NCBI GenBank assembly: GCA_965225915.1 | Contig: OZ245326.1 | Coordinates: forward strand, 434,001-498,000 | Reading direction: 5' to 3' | Length of the DNA: 64,000 nt | Origin: JAAXHH01 sp965225915 | GTDB taxonomy: Bacteria; JAAXHH01 | Part shown: positions 1 to 9,044 of the stretch, one piece after another | How the letters are laid out: each line of letters begins with the position of its first letter | Numbering within the stretch: the first letter of the stretch is position 1 | Translations under genes and position numbers: made by a program | The notes under the pieces: model-generated | Databases searched by the model: none | What the model saw: only the letters and a program-made list of their open reading frames with translations | Told to the model about the DNA's origin: nothing

Positions 1-474
1 GGGTATATCAGGCCGGCGTACGGGCAGCGAATGCTTGCAGGGATCGAAAACCCAACAGCACCAGAATTCCGCGTACCTGACAGGTCCTTTCTGATGTCGA
101 CGATCTCAGCGCCACCTGGTCTTAGTGACGTCGCAAGAGCCAACCTGCTGCCGCTCGTCCCCAAGACGGGCCATTCCGCATGGGAAATCGAAAAGGCGGG
201 GCTGCTGTCCTTTTCACTGGACGGCGAACCGGTACTCGGACCCGTAAAACGCTTTCCGGGTCTTTACGTGGGAGTTGCCTTTCATTCCGGGGGATTCGCC
301 TACAATCCGGCTGCCGGGGTGCTGCTGGCAGAATGTGTCGCGGACGGCAGACCCGAAATCAATATCGAGGATTTTTCACCAAACCGGTTCGATTCCGAAG
401 ATACAGATGCCTACAACCGCACCCTGATCACCCACGGCGAGTACAGTATGCCCGTCCTTTCCCGACGGTACTGA
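1..474 (+). CDS. FAD-dependent oxidoreductase (DAO family), C-terminal fragment
   Basis: The frame is open from the first base of the window, so this is the 3' part (157 codons) of a gene that begins upstream. The residues LDGEPVLGPVKRFPGLYVG followed by a glycine-rich FHSGGFAYNPAAG segment are the usual C-terminal end of D-amino-acid-oxidase-fold (DAO) flavoproteins, where the last strand and helix close over the FAD and the substrate. That family oxidises amines or amino acids; the substrate here cannot be told from the tail alone. The N-terminal GxGxxG nucleotide-binding motif is outside the window. It lies 83 bases upstream of mutY on the same strand, with no evidence that they share a function. 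Confidence 0.7.
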   Translation, partial: GYIRPAYGQRMLAGIENPTAPEFRVPDRSFLMSTISAPPGLSDVARANLLPLVPKTGHSAWEIEKAGLLSFSLDGEPVLGPVKRFPGLYVGVAFHSGGFAYNPAAGVLLAECVADGRPEINIEDFSPNRFDSEDTDAYNRTLITHGEYSMPVLSRRY

Positions 475-557
475 CTAAACGCGCAGGTGTGTCTCAAGAC
501 GTAAACGAATGAAAACCGCTTTTCGGGTTTTATAGGTAAGTCGACTTGGAGACGAAC

Positions 558-1688
558 ATGGATGGAAACGCGGGAGCTTTTCCGGATATCGGCCGACTGG
601 AGGATTTTCGCCAATCCCTTATGGCCTGGTACGACAGGCATCGAAGGGATATGCCCTGGCGGGAGACTCGGGATCCTTACGCGGTATGGATATCCGAGAT
701 CATGCTCCAGCAGACGCGGGTAGACCAGGTTCTCCCTTACTACGACAGGTTCATGTCCCGTTTCCCCACGGTTGAAGAACTTGGCGGGGCCCGGCTCGAT
801 GAAGTCCTTAAGGCATGGGAAGGCCTCGGATACTATGCCCGGGCGAGAAACCTCCATCGAGCCGCTCGGCAGATCGTCGAGCGACACGACGGGAGGATAC
901 CCGACGACCCAGGGCAGATCTCCACTCTTCCGGGCATCGGACCCTACACGGCCGCGGCCATAATGAGTATAGCCTACGGCAGGGATCTTCCCGTGGTCGA
1001 CGGCAACGTAGCCCGTGTTCTGAGCCGCCTGTTCCACATCACCGATTATCCCGCTGTCTCAGCCACGAAAAAGAGAATGGCCGGACTGGCCGAAAGACTG
1101 CTTTTAAAAGGAAGTGCGGGAGATTTCAACCAGGCCATGATGGAACTGGGCGCCATGATTTGCACGCCGCGACAACCGCGCTGCGGCGATTGTCCCGTGG
1201 GAAACCAGTGTATCGCGCGTCAAGTACTTCCTGATCCTTCGGTGCTTCCACACAAACAGCCGCGCAAACAACGCCCCCACCATCATGTTTCCGCTGGAAT
1301 CGTGCGCAAAGGAAATGAAATGTTGATCGTTCGGCGTCCGCTTGACGGATTGCTGGGTGGACTATGGGAGTTTCCGGGTGGGATCACGAAGGAAGGGGCG
1401 GACGGGGAAGAATACCTCGTCAACGAAATGAAACGTACCCTGGGCATCGACATTCGCGTTGACCGAGCCTTCGCTACCGTCAAGCACGCCTTTACCCACT
1501 TCGAGATTACTTTACAGGGATACTTTTGTACCTATCTCGGCGGCGAAGCCCGGAACCGAGAAGGAAACGACTGCAAATGGATTCGATTGGACGGCCTGAA
1601 GAACTACGCGTTCCCCAGAGCGCACAACCGTCTTATCGAGGCAATGTCGAAGGATGCCGAGAGCTGGCAGCGATTACAATTCGTGTAA
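558..1688 (+). CDS. mutY: A/G-specific adenine DNA glycosylase MutY
   Basis: Base-excision repair glycosylase that removes adenine mispaired with 8-oxoguanine. Visible in order: the catalytic glutamate in SEIMLQQTRVDQV (about residue 47), the helix-hairpin-helix LPGIGPYTAAAI followed by the catalytic aspartate in VVDGNVARVL, a four-cysteine iron-sulfur loop with the C-x6-C-x2-C-x5-C spacing, and a C-terminal Nudix-like 8-oxoG recognition domain (GGLWEFPGG). Length 376 residues is normal. I chose the ATG at 558 because GGAG lies six bases before it; an in-frame TTG at 546 is also open but has no ribosome-binding site. It converges on recA, with 50 bases between the two stop codons. Confidence 0.96.
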   Translation: MDGNAGAFPDIGRLEDFRQSLMAWYDRHRRDMPWRETRDPYAVWISEIMLQQTRVDQVLPYYDRFMSRFPTVEELGGARLDEVLKAWEGLGYYARARNLHRAARQIVERHDGRIPDDPGQISTLPGIGPYTAAAIMSIAYGRDLPVVDGNVARVLSRLFHITDYPAVSATKKRMAGLAERLLLKGSAGDFNQAMMELGAMICTPRQPRCGDCPVGNQCIARQVLPDPSVLPHKQPRKQRPHHHVSAGIVRKGNEMLIVRRPLDGLLGGLWEFPGGITKEGADGEEYLVNEMKRTLGIDIRVDRAFATVKHAFTHFEITLQGYFCTYLGGEARNREGNDCKWIRLDGLKNYAFPRAHNRLIEAMSKDAESWQRLQFV

Positions 1689-1738
1689 GCGCGCAGGGAT
1701 CAGCGAAATCCTTCGACATCAACTATCAATCCAGCAGT

Positions 1739-2818
1739 TCACCGCTTCTTCACCGAGGGAGCGGGCCCAGTCACCGGTTTCTCCACGGCTCCGTTATTCG
1801 CGGCGCCCGTGTCCTGCGTTGCGGGTACGAAAAGCGAGCGGACTTTCTCCTCTATCTCCTGGGCGAGGTCCTTTCGTTCGCGGAGTAACTGGCGCACGTT
1901 CTCGCGGCCCTGGCCCAGCCGTTCGTCATTATACGAAAACCAGGTCCCGCTCTTTTCTATAATGCCGTTATTGACGCCGAGTTCTATCAGGTCGCTTTCC
2001 TTGGATATTCCTTCGCCGTAGATGATATCGAACTGGGCCTCGCGAAACGGAGCCGCCAGTTTATTCTTCTTTACGGTGCCCTTTACCTGGATACCGGCCG
2101 AAGCGTCGTCGCCCTTGATGTTCCCGATTCTGCGCACCTCGATCCTGATCGAGGAGTAGAATTTCAGGGCCAATCCCCCCGTCGTCGTTTCCGGGTTGCC
2201 GTACATGACACCGATTTTCTGGCGGATCTGGTTGATGAAGATCAGGCAGGTTCCGGATCGATTGATAACCGAGGTCAGCTTTCGCAGCGCCTGCGACATC
2301 AAACGGGCCTGCAGGCCAACATGCGAGTCACCCATTTCACCTTCTATTTCGGCCCTTGGAACCAGTGCGGCCACCGAGTCGATGACAATCACGTCAACAC
2401 CGCCGCTGCGAACCAGTATCTCGGCCACGTCAAGGGCCTGTTCGCCCGTGTCCGGCTGATGAATGAGCAGTTTGTCCATTTCCACGCCAAGGGCCTTCGC
2501 GTACCTGATGTCCAGGGCATGCTCCGCGTCGATGAACGCGGCCATCCCGCCCAATTTCTGCGCTTCCGCCACGATGTGCTTTGCCAGTGTCGTCTTGCCG
2601 GAGGATTCGTTACCATAAATTTCGACTACACGTCCGCGCGGAACACCTCCGATGCCCAGCGCCAGATCAAGGGTGAGTGAACCCGTCGGTATGGTTTCAA
2701 CGGACAGTTGGGGATGTTCGTCCCCCATCCTCATTATGGAACCCTTGCCGAACTGCCGCTCGATCTGCATGATGGCGCCGTTCAGCGCCTTCTCCCTTCC
2801 CGGATCGCTATCTTTCAT
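1739..2818 (-). CDS. recA: Recombinase A
   Basis: Recombination ATPase that forms filaments on single-stranded DNA and triggers the SOS response. Walker A GNESSGKTT, Walker B VIVIDSVAAL, the L2-region NQIRQKIGVMYGNPETTTGG and a full-length core are all present; total 359 residues, ending in an acidic/basic low-complexity tail. The ATG at 2818 is preferred over the upstream in-frame TTG at 2851 because it matches the family start (MKDSDPGREKALNGAI) and has GGGAG/GAGG just before it. Transcribed alone toward mutY. A consensus promoter and an 8+8 bp dyad lie 55-82 bases upstream (separate entries), implying repressor control. Confidence 0.98.
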   Translation of the reverse strand: MKDSDPGREKALNGAIMQIERQFGKGSIMRMGDEHPQLSVETIPTGSLTLDLALGIGGVPRGRVVEIYGNESSGKTTLAKHIVAEAQKLGGMAAFIDAEHALDIRYAKALGVEMDKLLIHQPDTGEQALDVAEILVRSGGVDVIVIDSVAALVPRAEIEGEMGDSHVGLQARLMSQALRKLTSVINRSGTCLIFINQIRQKIGVMYGNPETTTGGLALKFYSSIRIEVRRIGNIKGDDASAGIQVKGTVKKNKLAAPFREAQFDIIYGEGISKESDLIELGVNNGIIEKSGTWFSYNDERLGQGRENVRQLLRERKDLAQEIEEKVRSLFVPATQDTGAANNGAVEKPVTGPAPSVKKR

Positions 2819-2857
2819 AACCTCGGTCTCCCATCGTTTCACCGTGATCAAAGTCTC

Positions 2858-2882
2858 TTGGTATACCCATCGAATATACCAA
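2858..2882. promoter_or_regulatory. Candidate SOS-type operator over the recA -10
   Basis: A perfect inverted repeat TTGGTATA-N9-TATACCAA (8 bp half sites, 25 bp in all) covers the -10 and the likely start site of recA. The placement is what is expected for a LexA-like repressor, but the half sites match neither CTGT-N8-ACAG, GAAC-N4-GTTC nor GTTC-N7-GTTC. Which protein binds is unknown; no lexA lies in the window. Confidence 0.5.
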
Positions 2883-2900
2883 ACAAATGTGTAGTGTCAA
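2873..2900 (-). promoter_or_regulatory. recA promoter, sigma70-like
   Basis: On the minus strand TTGACA (2900-2895) is followed after 16 bases by TATATT (2878-2873), a perfect -35 and a 5/6 -10. The expected transcript start near 2866 gives a leader of about 48 bases to the recA ATG. The -10 sits inside the dyad described next. Confidence 0.75.
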
Positions 2901-3115
2901 GCAGTTTGGGCTGACTGTATGAAATAGTCGGAATCCGGAGAGGATTCTTGAAAAAAAGTACCTTCGGGCGGACGGATTGTAAAGTAATTTCGAATCGATC
3001 CCGCCTATCGGAATCCGTACTGAATAAAAATGGGAGGTCGGGGGTTGAAATGCCATATATTATAGTTGTTCCCTAATCCAATAAGTCGATTAAAAAACAG
3101 GAAAGAGTCAATCTC
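2901..3115. other. Intergenic region upstream of recA and the 3.1-kb gene
   Basis: Divergent spacer between recA and the gene at 3116. Apart from the recA promoter and dyad I see only an AT-rich stretch (TATATTATAG near 3055) that may hold the rightward promoter; no convincing -35/-10 pair and no RNA gene was recognised. Confidence 0.4.
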
Positions 3116-3956
3116 ATGCCTGGAAAATCTCTCGAACAGGTCGTACGGGAACGTCCATTCCCCGAATACGCCGCGTGGTGGCCGGTCGGCGGGGAATTCA
3201 CCGCTTTCATGTCTGACGCCATCGTCACCGAGTGGCGCGCGCTGCATCAAAACTGCGGCGAAGTGGCAGACGTGCAGGAGAACATCGAAACCTACCTCCA
3301 GACGGTATACGGCAGGCCGGACAGGAGCGGACTGCTCGACGCATTTCTGCAAGTCAGCGGGGACTCGCTGCTGCAGTCGGGAGAATTCGACGCCCTTTCC
3401 TATGCCTTCTACAAATCGGCCTTTGAACGAATTGCAGGCCACATCGATCTGTACAGCCATACCCTGGAACGGGAGCGCCGCCTGTTCACCATCCGGGTGG
3501 GTAAAATCTTCTTTCGATCGATTGCGAAAGCACCTCGACCTCGAACTGCCCGATGACCTGGCAACCCCGGATCAGGTAAGGAAGATTTCGAACGGGATCG
3601 GCCGCGTCGGCCGGTTTCTCCATGACCAGGGATACCTTCGCAGTCACTTCGCATTCCGTTTCGACGTGGACATCGAGCACGATGGCGCGCGTATCGCGCA
3701 GCACGCCGATGATGTCGCTGAGCATCTGCAGAGGGATCATCTGGCCTACGCGCTGTACGAGATGGGCTACCCCGTCATACTGCCATCGGCGGTCTACCTT
3801 TACCACACGATCGGCGAGGCGCAGCATCATTCTTCCCGGACCATCGAGAACCTGTTCGCCCAGGTAGGCTACGACGCCAGGGAGACGGACGACTTCGATC
3901 CCATAGGCTACCCTTCCGAAATGGTAGTGGAGCTTTGGGAGATCCGAAAAGGTTGA
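3116..3956 (+). pseudogene. Unrecognised protein, interrupted by a frameshift near 3520
   Basis: I do not recognise this family. The first 130 codons run in one frame (start ATG 3116, MPGKSLEQVV) and the product continues, after one surplus base around 3510-3525, in the next frame to the stop at 3956; the joined text reads ...VGKIFF/DRLRKHLDLELPDD.... The joined product is about 280 residues, soluble, rich in His, Asp and Tyr in its second half (RFDVDIEHDG, YHTIGEAQHHSS), with no signal peptide or membrane segment. Its stop overlaps the start of the 2-oxoglutarate dioxygenase, and an amino-acid symporter follows, so the three look like one operon. The frameshift could be a real mutation or an assembly error; no slippery site typical of programmed shifting is visible. 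Confidence 0.5.
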
Positions 3957-4641
3957 ACGCGGACCTGGGCAGGCCATCCCGGTTTTGTCTGCACCTGAGA
4001 AAGGACTCGCAGGGTTACTATTACGACAGGCCCCGTACCAGCTATGAAGGAAACGACTACGTTAGCCGGTCCTGGCCCGATGGTCATCCCCGCCGGATCG
4101 AGCATGTCAACCGCTACCGCCAGGTCCTGAACTACCAGATACCCAATGACGGCCTCGTGCGCAGCGTTTTCCACTGGCCGGCGCTGACCGAGTTCGTGCG
4201 AAGCGTTCTTGGATTCGATACCCTGTACACAAGCGCCTGTCCCCATCTCGCACTGACCCTGCAGATCGCCCATGAAGGCGAAAGCAACGGGTGGCATTTC
4301 GACTCCAACAACGGTAACATCACGCTGCTGATCCAACAACCCGATTCAGGAGGGGTCTTCGAATACGTCCCCGGTCTCAGGGAAGATGACGACGAGCACT
4401 ACGACGACGTGCGCGACGTCTTCGACGCGCCTGAAAACCACGTCTGCCGCACCGAAATCCAGCCGGAACCCTGGTACTGTTCAACGGCAAGTACGCGCTG
4501 CACCGGGTTTCGCCAGTAGGTCCCACGGACCGTCCCCGCATCATCGCGATCTTCAGCTACGACAAGCGCCCGGACAAGCTATTCTCCCGGGACTATATCG
4601 ATATGGTGCGCAGCTTCAGGCAGGACGCCGTAGCGGGATAA
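3935..4641 (+). pseudogene. 2-oxoglutarate/Fe(II) dioxygenase, HalD-type fold, frameshifted near 4462
   Basis: The metal triad is visible once one missing base is allowed at about 4458-4465. The first part contains GWHFDSNNG (His-x-Asp), then SGGVFEYVPG; the continuation in another frame reads GTLVLFNGKYALHRVSP (distal His) and RPRII (2-oxoglutarate Arg), ending at 4641. This resembles the HalD/BesD branch of small-molecule hydroxylases and halogenases, but the intact HxD argues for hydroxylation. The start may be the TTG at 3935 or the TTG at 3953 that overlaps the preceding stop (TTGA), with GGGAG upstream. The AGCS symporter 16 bases downstream suggests an amino acid or amino-acid derivative as substrate; this is inference. 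Confidence 0.6.
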
Positions 4642-4657
4642 ACGGAAAGAGGATTCC

Positions 4658-6052
4658 TTGGACTATATCGAGCCCTACATCGTCGCCTTTTCCAACCTGG
4701 CGTGGTCGTATGTTTTCTACCTGATCATCGGAGGCGGTTCCTTGCTGCTGCTTTACAGCCGCCTCATGCCTTTCCGGTACCTGAAGCACGCCATCGACAT
4801 CCTGCGGGGTAGGTACGATGATCCGGACGACCCCGGAGACGTTTCCCATTTCAAGGCATTGGTCAGCGCCCTGTCGGCCACCATAGGAATGGGAAACATA
4901 TCGGGGGTCGCCATCGCCATCACCACGGGCGGCCCAGGCGCGATTTTCTGGATGTGGGTCAGCGCGTTCGTCGGCATGGGGACGAAGTTCTTCACCTGCT
5001 CGCTGGCAGTCATGTTCAGGGGACGGGATACCCTTGGGCGCGTTCAAGGCGGTCCGATGTACGTAATTTCAGAAGGCTTGGGCAGGGCATGGAAACCGCT
5101 GGCCCTCCTCTTTGCCGTCGCCGGTGTGATCGGATGCCTTCCGCTTCTCCAGCCCAACCAACTGGTACAGATTGTCCGGGACGTCGTTTTCGCGTCCTAC
5201 ACAACCTTCGAAGACGGCCATTTCCTGTTCGATTTCGCCGCCGGGCTGGTACTTGCCGGCCTGGTGGCCATCGTTATATTCGGCGGGATTACCCGTATCG
5301 CTGAGGTCGCCTCCCGCGCTGTACCCGCCATGGTGATCCTGTACATGGTCTCGGCGCTGTGGATCATCCTGTCCAACCTGGGTGAAGTTCCCGGGTATCT
5401 ATCCCTTATCCTGTCGGATGCGTTTACGGGAACGGCGGTGGCGGGAGGCGTGGTCGGTACGACCATCGTCACCGGAGTCCGGCGCGCCGCTTTTTCCAAC
5501 GAGGCAGGCATAGGCACGGAGGCGCTGGCGCACGGGGCAGCCAAGACGGGAGAGCCCGTTCGAGAGGGACTGGTCGCCATGATGGGACCGGTCATCGACA
5601 CGATGATAGTGTGCACCTGCACCGCCCTCGTCATCCTCATGACCGGGGTCTGGCAGACGACGCCGGATAACGGCGTGACACTGACCGCCGGAGCGTTCGA
5701 GGCGGCCATGCCCGGGTACGGGGCGTATATCCTTACCGTGTGTGTCTTCTTCTTCGCCGTAACCACACTGTTGACCTACTCCTACTACGGCACCAAGTGC
5801 CTGAGCTTTCTGATCGGCGCCAGGTATGCCAGGCTGTACAACATCGTTTACGTGGTTTTCGTCGTAGTCGCTTCCGTCGCCTCGATCGACGCGGTGATCA
5901 GTTTCGCCGACGGGCTGTTCGCCCTCATGGCGATTCCGACCATGACATCGGCCCTGCGGCTGGCACCCCGGGTGATGGCCTCTTTCAGGCGGTACAGCGC
6001 GTCTCTCCACGCTCAAAAACCCAAACCTTCTGTCCAACAACGGGAAGTTTAG
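4658..6052 (+). CDS. Sodium:alanine/glycine symporter (AGCS family)
   Basis: Inner-membrane sodium-coupled carrier for alanine, glycine or related small amino acids. The family signature is plain near residues 65-110 (SALSATIGMGNISGVAIAI, TGGPGAIFWMW, GMGTKFFTCSLAV) together with RVQGGPMYVISEGLG and FSNEAGIGTEALAHGAAKT. Length 464 residues with about ten hydrophobic segments is typical. The start is a TTG at 4658 preceded by AGAGGA. It follows the frameshifted dioxygenase by 16 bases, so it is probably cotranscribed with it. The last residues are hydrophilic and unremarkable. Confidence 0.93.
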   Translation: MDYIEPYIVAFSNLAWSYVFYLIIGGGSLLLLYSRLMPFRYLKHAIDILRGRYDDPDDPGDVSHFKALVSALSATIGMGNISGVAIAITTGGPGAIFWMWVSAFVGMGTKFFTCSLAVMFRGRDTLGRVQGGPMYVISEGLGRAWKPLALLFAVAGVIGCLPLLQPNQLVQIVRDVVFASYTTFEDGHFLFDFAAGLVLAGLVAIVIFGGITRIAEVASRAVPAMVILYMVSALWIILSNLGEVPGYLSLILSDAFTGTAVAGGVVGTTIVTGVRRAAFSNEAGIGTEALAHGAAKTGEPVREGLVAMMGPVIDTMIVCTCTALVILMTGVWQTTPDNGVTLTAGAFEAAMPGYGAYILTVCVFFFAVTTLLTYSYYGTKCLSFLIGARYARLYNIVYVVFVVVASVASIDAVISFADGLFALMAIPTMTSALRLAPRVMASFRRYSASLHAQKPKPSVQQREV

Positions 6053-6102
6053 CGACAAACGCGAATTGAGTTATTATTTCGGCATAAAAAGCACATTTTG
6101 TA

Positions 6103-6131
6103 TTTACAACCGCTATATAGTGCGACATATT
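6103..6131 (+). promoter_or_regulatory. Candidate promoter of the TonB-dependent receptor
   Basis: TTTACA (6103-6108), 17 bases, CATATT (6126-6131) in an AT-rich leader between the symporter stop and the receptor ATG at 6225. It would give a leader of about 87 bases. No riboswitch fold was recognised in it. Confidence 0.4.
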
Positions 6132-6224
6132 GTAGTTACTGTTAATTTCCAATCATTTACATCTAAAATAAGGAGAGGGAGGCGTACTATCGATTCCACC
6201 CCTCACGACCAAGGAGAATCTGTC

Positions 6225-9029
6225 ATGAAACGCAGCAAATTTCTTTCTTGGCTAACGGTTGCACTGTTTGCCTTCGTCGCAACCGACGCCCTCGCTCAGG
6301 AGGCCCAGGAACCGGACGACGAGGTAGACTTCGTCATGGAAGCAGTGTCGGTGACAGGTTCCCGCATCCGAGGCGAAGCAGCCGAATCCACCGCACCTGT
6401 AATTATCCTAGCTAAAGCGCAGATTCAGGAATTGGGGCTTGCGTCGATTGGTGACGTGCTCCAGACCCTGACCGTCCAATCCAACGCCATCAATACCCAG
6501 GCCAACAACGGCGGCGACGGTTCCACCCGAATCAGCCTTCGCGGACTGGGCTCCACCCGGACGCTCGTCCTGGTCAACGGCCGTCGTTTCGTACCGGGCG
6601 GAACCGGGGCGAACTCGTCCGTCGACCTGAACTCAATACCGGCTTCCGTCATTGAGCGGATCGAAGTCCTCAAAGACGGCGCGTCAGCCGTATACGGTTC
6701 CGATGCCGTCGGCGGCGTCGTGAACGTCATCACAAGAACGGACCTGGAAGGCGTGGAGTTCGAGTACTACCAGGGAGTCTCGGGTGCAGGCGACGGTGAC
6801 GTGATCGACGCGAGCATAACCGCCGGACTGCGAAGCGGCCGGGGCAGCATCCTGTTCTCCGCCGGGTACCACAACCGCAAGCCGGTCTGGACAGGAGACC
6901 GCAGTTTCAGCGCAGCGGACAAGAACTACGACTGGGGAACGAACGACGGATCCTTCACCACCGGTGGTAGTTCGGCGACGCCCGAAGGAACTATAATTGA
7001 CCGTCTGGGAGAGGAAGGCAACGCGGCCTGGCAGAATATCGTAACTGCCGCGGGCGAGGATGACGGATTCTACTTCAACGCTCCCTCCGGTGGCTGGCGT
7101 CCATTTAACTCCGCCGGGAATTCGCTGGACGGCACCGGCGACCTGTACAACTACCAGCCGGCGAATTACCTGTACACGCCGCAAACAAGGTACTCTGCTT
7201 TCCTGAGCGGAAACTACCTGTTCACCGACAACCTGAGCGGCTTTTTCGAGGTATCGTACACCAACCGCCAGTCGGACCAGAAGCTGGCCCCAACCCCGCT
7301 CTTCATCATCAGCGAAGGGATCAGCGTGTCGGCGGAAAACCAATACAACGAGTTCGGCCGCGACTTCATCGACGTACGCCGGCGGTTCGTCGAAGCGAGC
7401 AACCGCAATTTCCTGCAGGACCTCGATACCTACAGGATAGTCCTCGGCATGGAGCACGAGTTCATGGGATTTGCCGGTGACCTGGCCTTTTCTTACGGCC
7501 GAACCAGCGGAACCAACGTCAATGAGGGCCGGTTCATCCTGAGTAATGTAACGAGGGCGCTGGGACCTGATTCGGAATGTACGGGTTCCTGCGTACCACT
7601 GGACCTGCTGCACGGCCCCGGTACGATTACAGACGATATGCTGAAGTACATTCAGTACACCGGCATCGCGAGTGGCTTTACACAGCAGAGGATCCTGCAG
7701 TATAACCTGACGGGTGACATAGCAGATCTGCCGGCGGGACCCCTTGCCGTAGCCGTGGGCGCTTCGTCAAGGTGGGAAGCTGGAAGTGCCATCCCCGATC
7801 CCATTACCGCCACGGGTAATACGACCGGCAACAAGGAGGAAGCGACCGAGGGCGAATACTCCGTCCGCGCGGTGTACGCCGAAACCAGTATTCCGGTATT
7901 CCAAGGCGAGATGGGTGGCCTGGACGTCACGGCCGCGGGTCGTCTGTTCAACTACGACACCTTTGGGACTGATTTCACCTACGAAGCGGGCGCCCGCCTC
8001 GAACTCCCGAGGGGCCTCGCCTTCCGTACGACCTACTCGAAGGCCTTCCGAGCACCCAGCGTCGCCGAGATGTTCCTGGGACAGAGCGACAGCTTTCCGC
8101 TGGTCAGCGATCCGTGCAGCGTCGTGGACGAAGCCGGCAACCCCCGCGATCTGAACTCGCAGCAGATGCGTAACTGCGCTTCAGCTGGCGTACCGGCTGA
8201 TTTCGAGGATACCCGAGCGCAGCTTCGTGCCAGGATCGGCGGTTCCACGGAACTGGATCCCGAGAGAGCCAACACGGTGACGGCCGGCGTGGTGTACCAA
8301 CCTGATTTCCTGCCGGAACTAGACATCGCGGTCAGTTACTACGCCACCAAGATCGAGGACGAAATCGGAGCCCTCGGCGCGGGTCTTATCCTGAGCAATT
8401 GCTACTCCCAGGACAACCCGACAGACTGTGAAAAGGTCGAACGGGACCAGAACAACCTGATCAGAAACATCTATTCGACCGCCGCCAACATCGGCGAGAC
8501 AGAAACCGACGGGCTCGACATTGAACTGAACTACATCAACGATACCCCGCTCGGTCTGCTCTCGGCGCGACTCGAGTCCAACCTCCTCTTCAACTACGAC
8601 ACGTACCTGCCCATACCGGGTGGTTTCGAACTGATCAAGGGCAAGGGTTATTACGATCTGGGCGTGTTTCCCAACTGGCGGCACAGCGCCAACGTCGGGT
8701 TGAAGTGGGGCCGGACATCGGCAGGTGTGACGTGGCAGTACACCGGCGGATTCCAGGAGTGCGAGGACGATGACTGCAAGGGCCTGTACCGTGACGACGT
8801 CGAGACGACCCCGACGATCCGAGAAGTGGATGCGAACCACCTCTTCGGCCTCCAGGGGTCCTACCGGCTGTTTTCCGGGGCCGGAAGCACCGTGTTCACG
8901 GTCGGTCTCAACAATGTCTTCGACACCCCACCGTCGGTTATTTTCAACGGATTCCTGGGTACGTCGGACGCATCGACGTATGACTACCTGGGCAGGTTCC
9001 TGTACATTCGCCTTTCCCACTATCTGTAA
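6225..9029 (+). CDS. TonB-dependent outer-membrane receptor
   Basis: Outer-membrane beta-barrel that imports a large or scarce ligand using TonB energy. The product (934 residues) starts with a signal peptide (MKRSKFLSWLTVALFAFVA, cleaved about ALAQ), then a plug domain with VTGSRIRGEA, SLRGLGSTRTLVLVNGRR, IERIEVLKDGASAVYGSDA and GGVVNVITR, then a long barrel ending in FLYIRLSHYL. The ATG at 6225 has AAGGAG eight bases upstream; the frame is open further upstream but that part is non-coding in character. The ligand is unknown. A paralogue follows immediately, and the neighbouring symporter hints at amino-acid or peptide-like ligands only weakly. Confidence 0.95.
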   Translation: MKRSKFLSWLTVALFAFVATDALAQEAQEPDDEVDFVMEAVSVTGSRIRGEAAESTAPVIILAKAQIQELGLASIGDVLQTLTVQSNAINTQANNGGDGSTRISLRGLGSTRTLVLVNGRRFVPGGTGANSSVDLNSIPASVIERIEVLKDGASAVYGSDAVGGVVNVITRTDLEGVEFEYYQGVSGAGDGDVIDASITAGLRSGRGSILFSAGYHNRKPVWTGDRSFSAADKNYDWGTNDGSFTTGGSSATPEGTIIDRLGEEGNAAWQNIVTAAGEDDGFYFNAPSGGWRPFNSAGNSLDGTGDLYNYQPANYLYTPQTRYSAFLSGNYLFTDNLSGFFEVSYTNRQSDQKLAPTPLFIISEGISVSAENQYNEFGRDFIDVRRRFVEASNRNFLQDLDTYRIVLGMEHEFMGFAGDLAFSYGRTSGTNVNEGRFILSNVTRALGPDSECTGSCVPLDLLHGPGTITDDMLKYIQYTGIASGFTQQRILQYNLTGDIADLPAGPLAVAVGASSRWEAGSAIPDPITATGNTTGNKEEATEGEYSVRAVYAETSIPVFQGEMGGLDVTAAGRLFNYDTFGTDFTYEAGARLELPRGLAFRTTYSKAFRAPSVAEMFLGQSDSFPLVSDPCSVVDEAGNPRDLNSQQMRNCASAGVPADFEDTRAQLRARIGGSTELDPERANTVTAGVVYQPDFLPELDIAVSYYATKIEDEIGALGAGLILSNCYSQDNPTDCEKVERDQNNLIRNIYSTAANIGETETDGLDIELNYINDTPLGLLSARLESNLLFNYDTYLPIPGGFELIKGKGYYDLGVFPNWRHSANVGLKWGRTSAGVTWQYTGGFQECEDDDCKGLYRDDVETTPTIREVDANHLFGLQGSYRLFSGAGSTVFTVGLNNVFDTPPSVIFNGFLGTSDASTYDYLGRFLYIRLSHYL

Positions 9030-9044
9030 CAGGCGTACCGCGTT

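Noticed and set aside
3500..3530. Programmed +1 frameshift between the two parts of the unknown gene.
   Set aside because: No slippery codon with an adjacent stop or stimulatory structure, and other genes in the window have unrelated lesions.
3935..4641. HalD/BesD-type halogenase.
   Set aside because: The metal motif is His-x-Asp, which leaves no site for chloride; a hydroxylase is the better reading.
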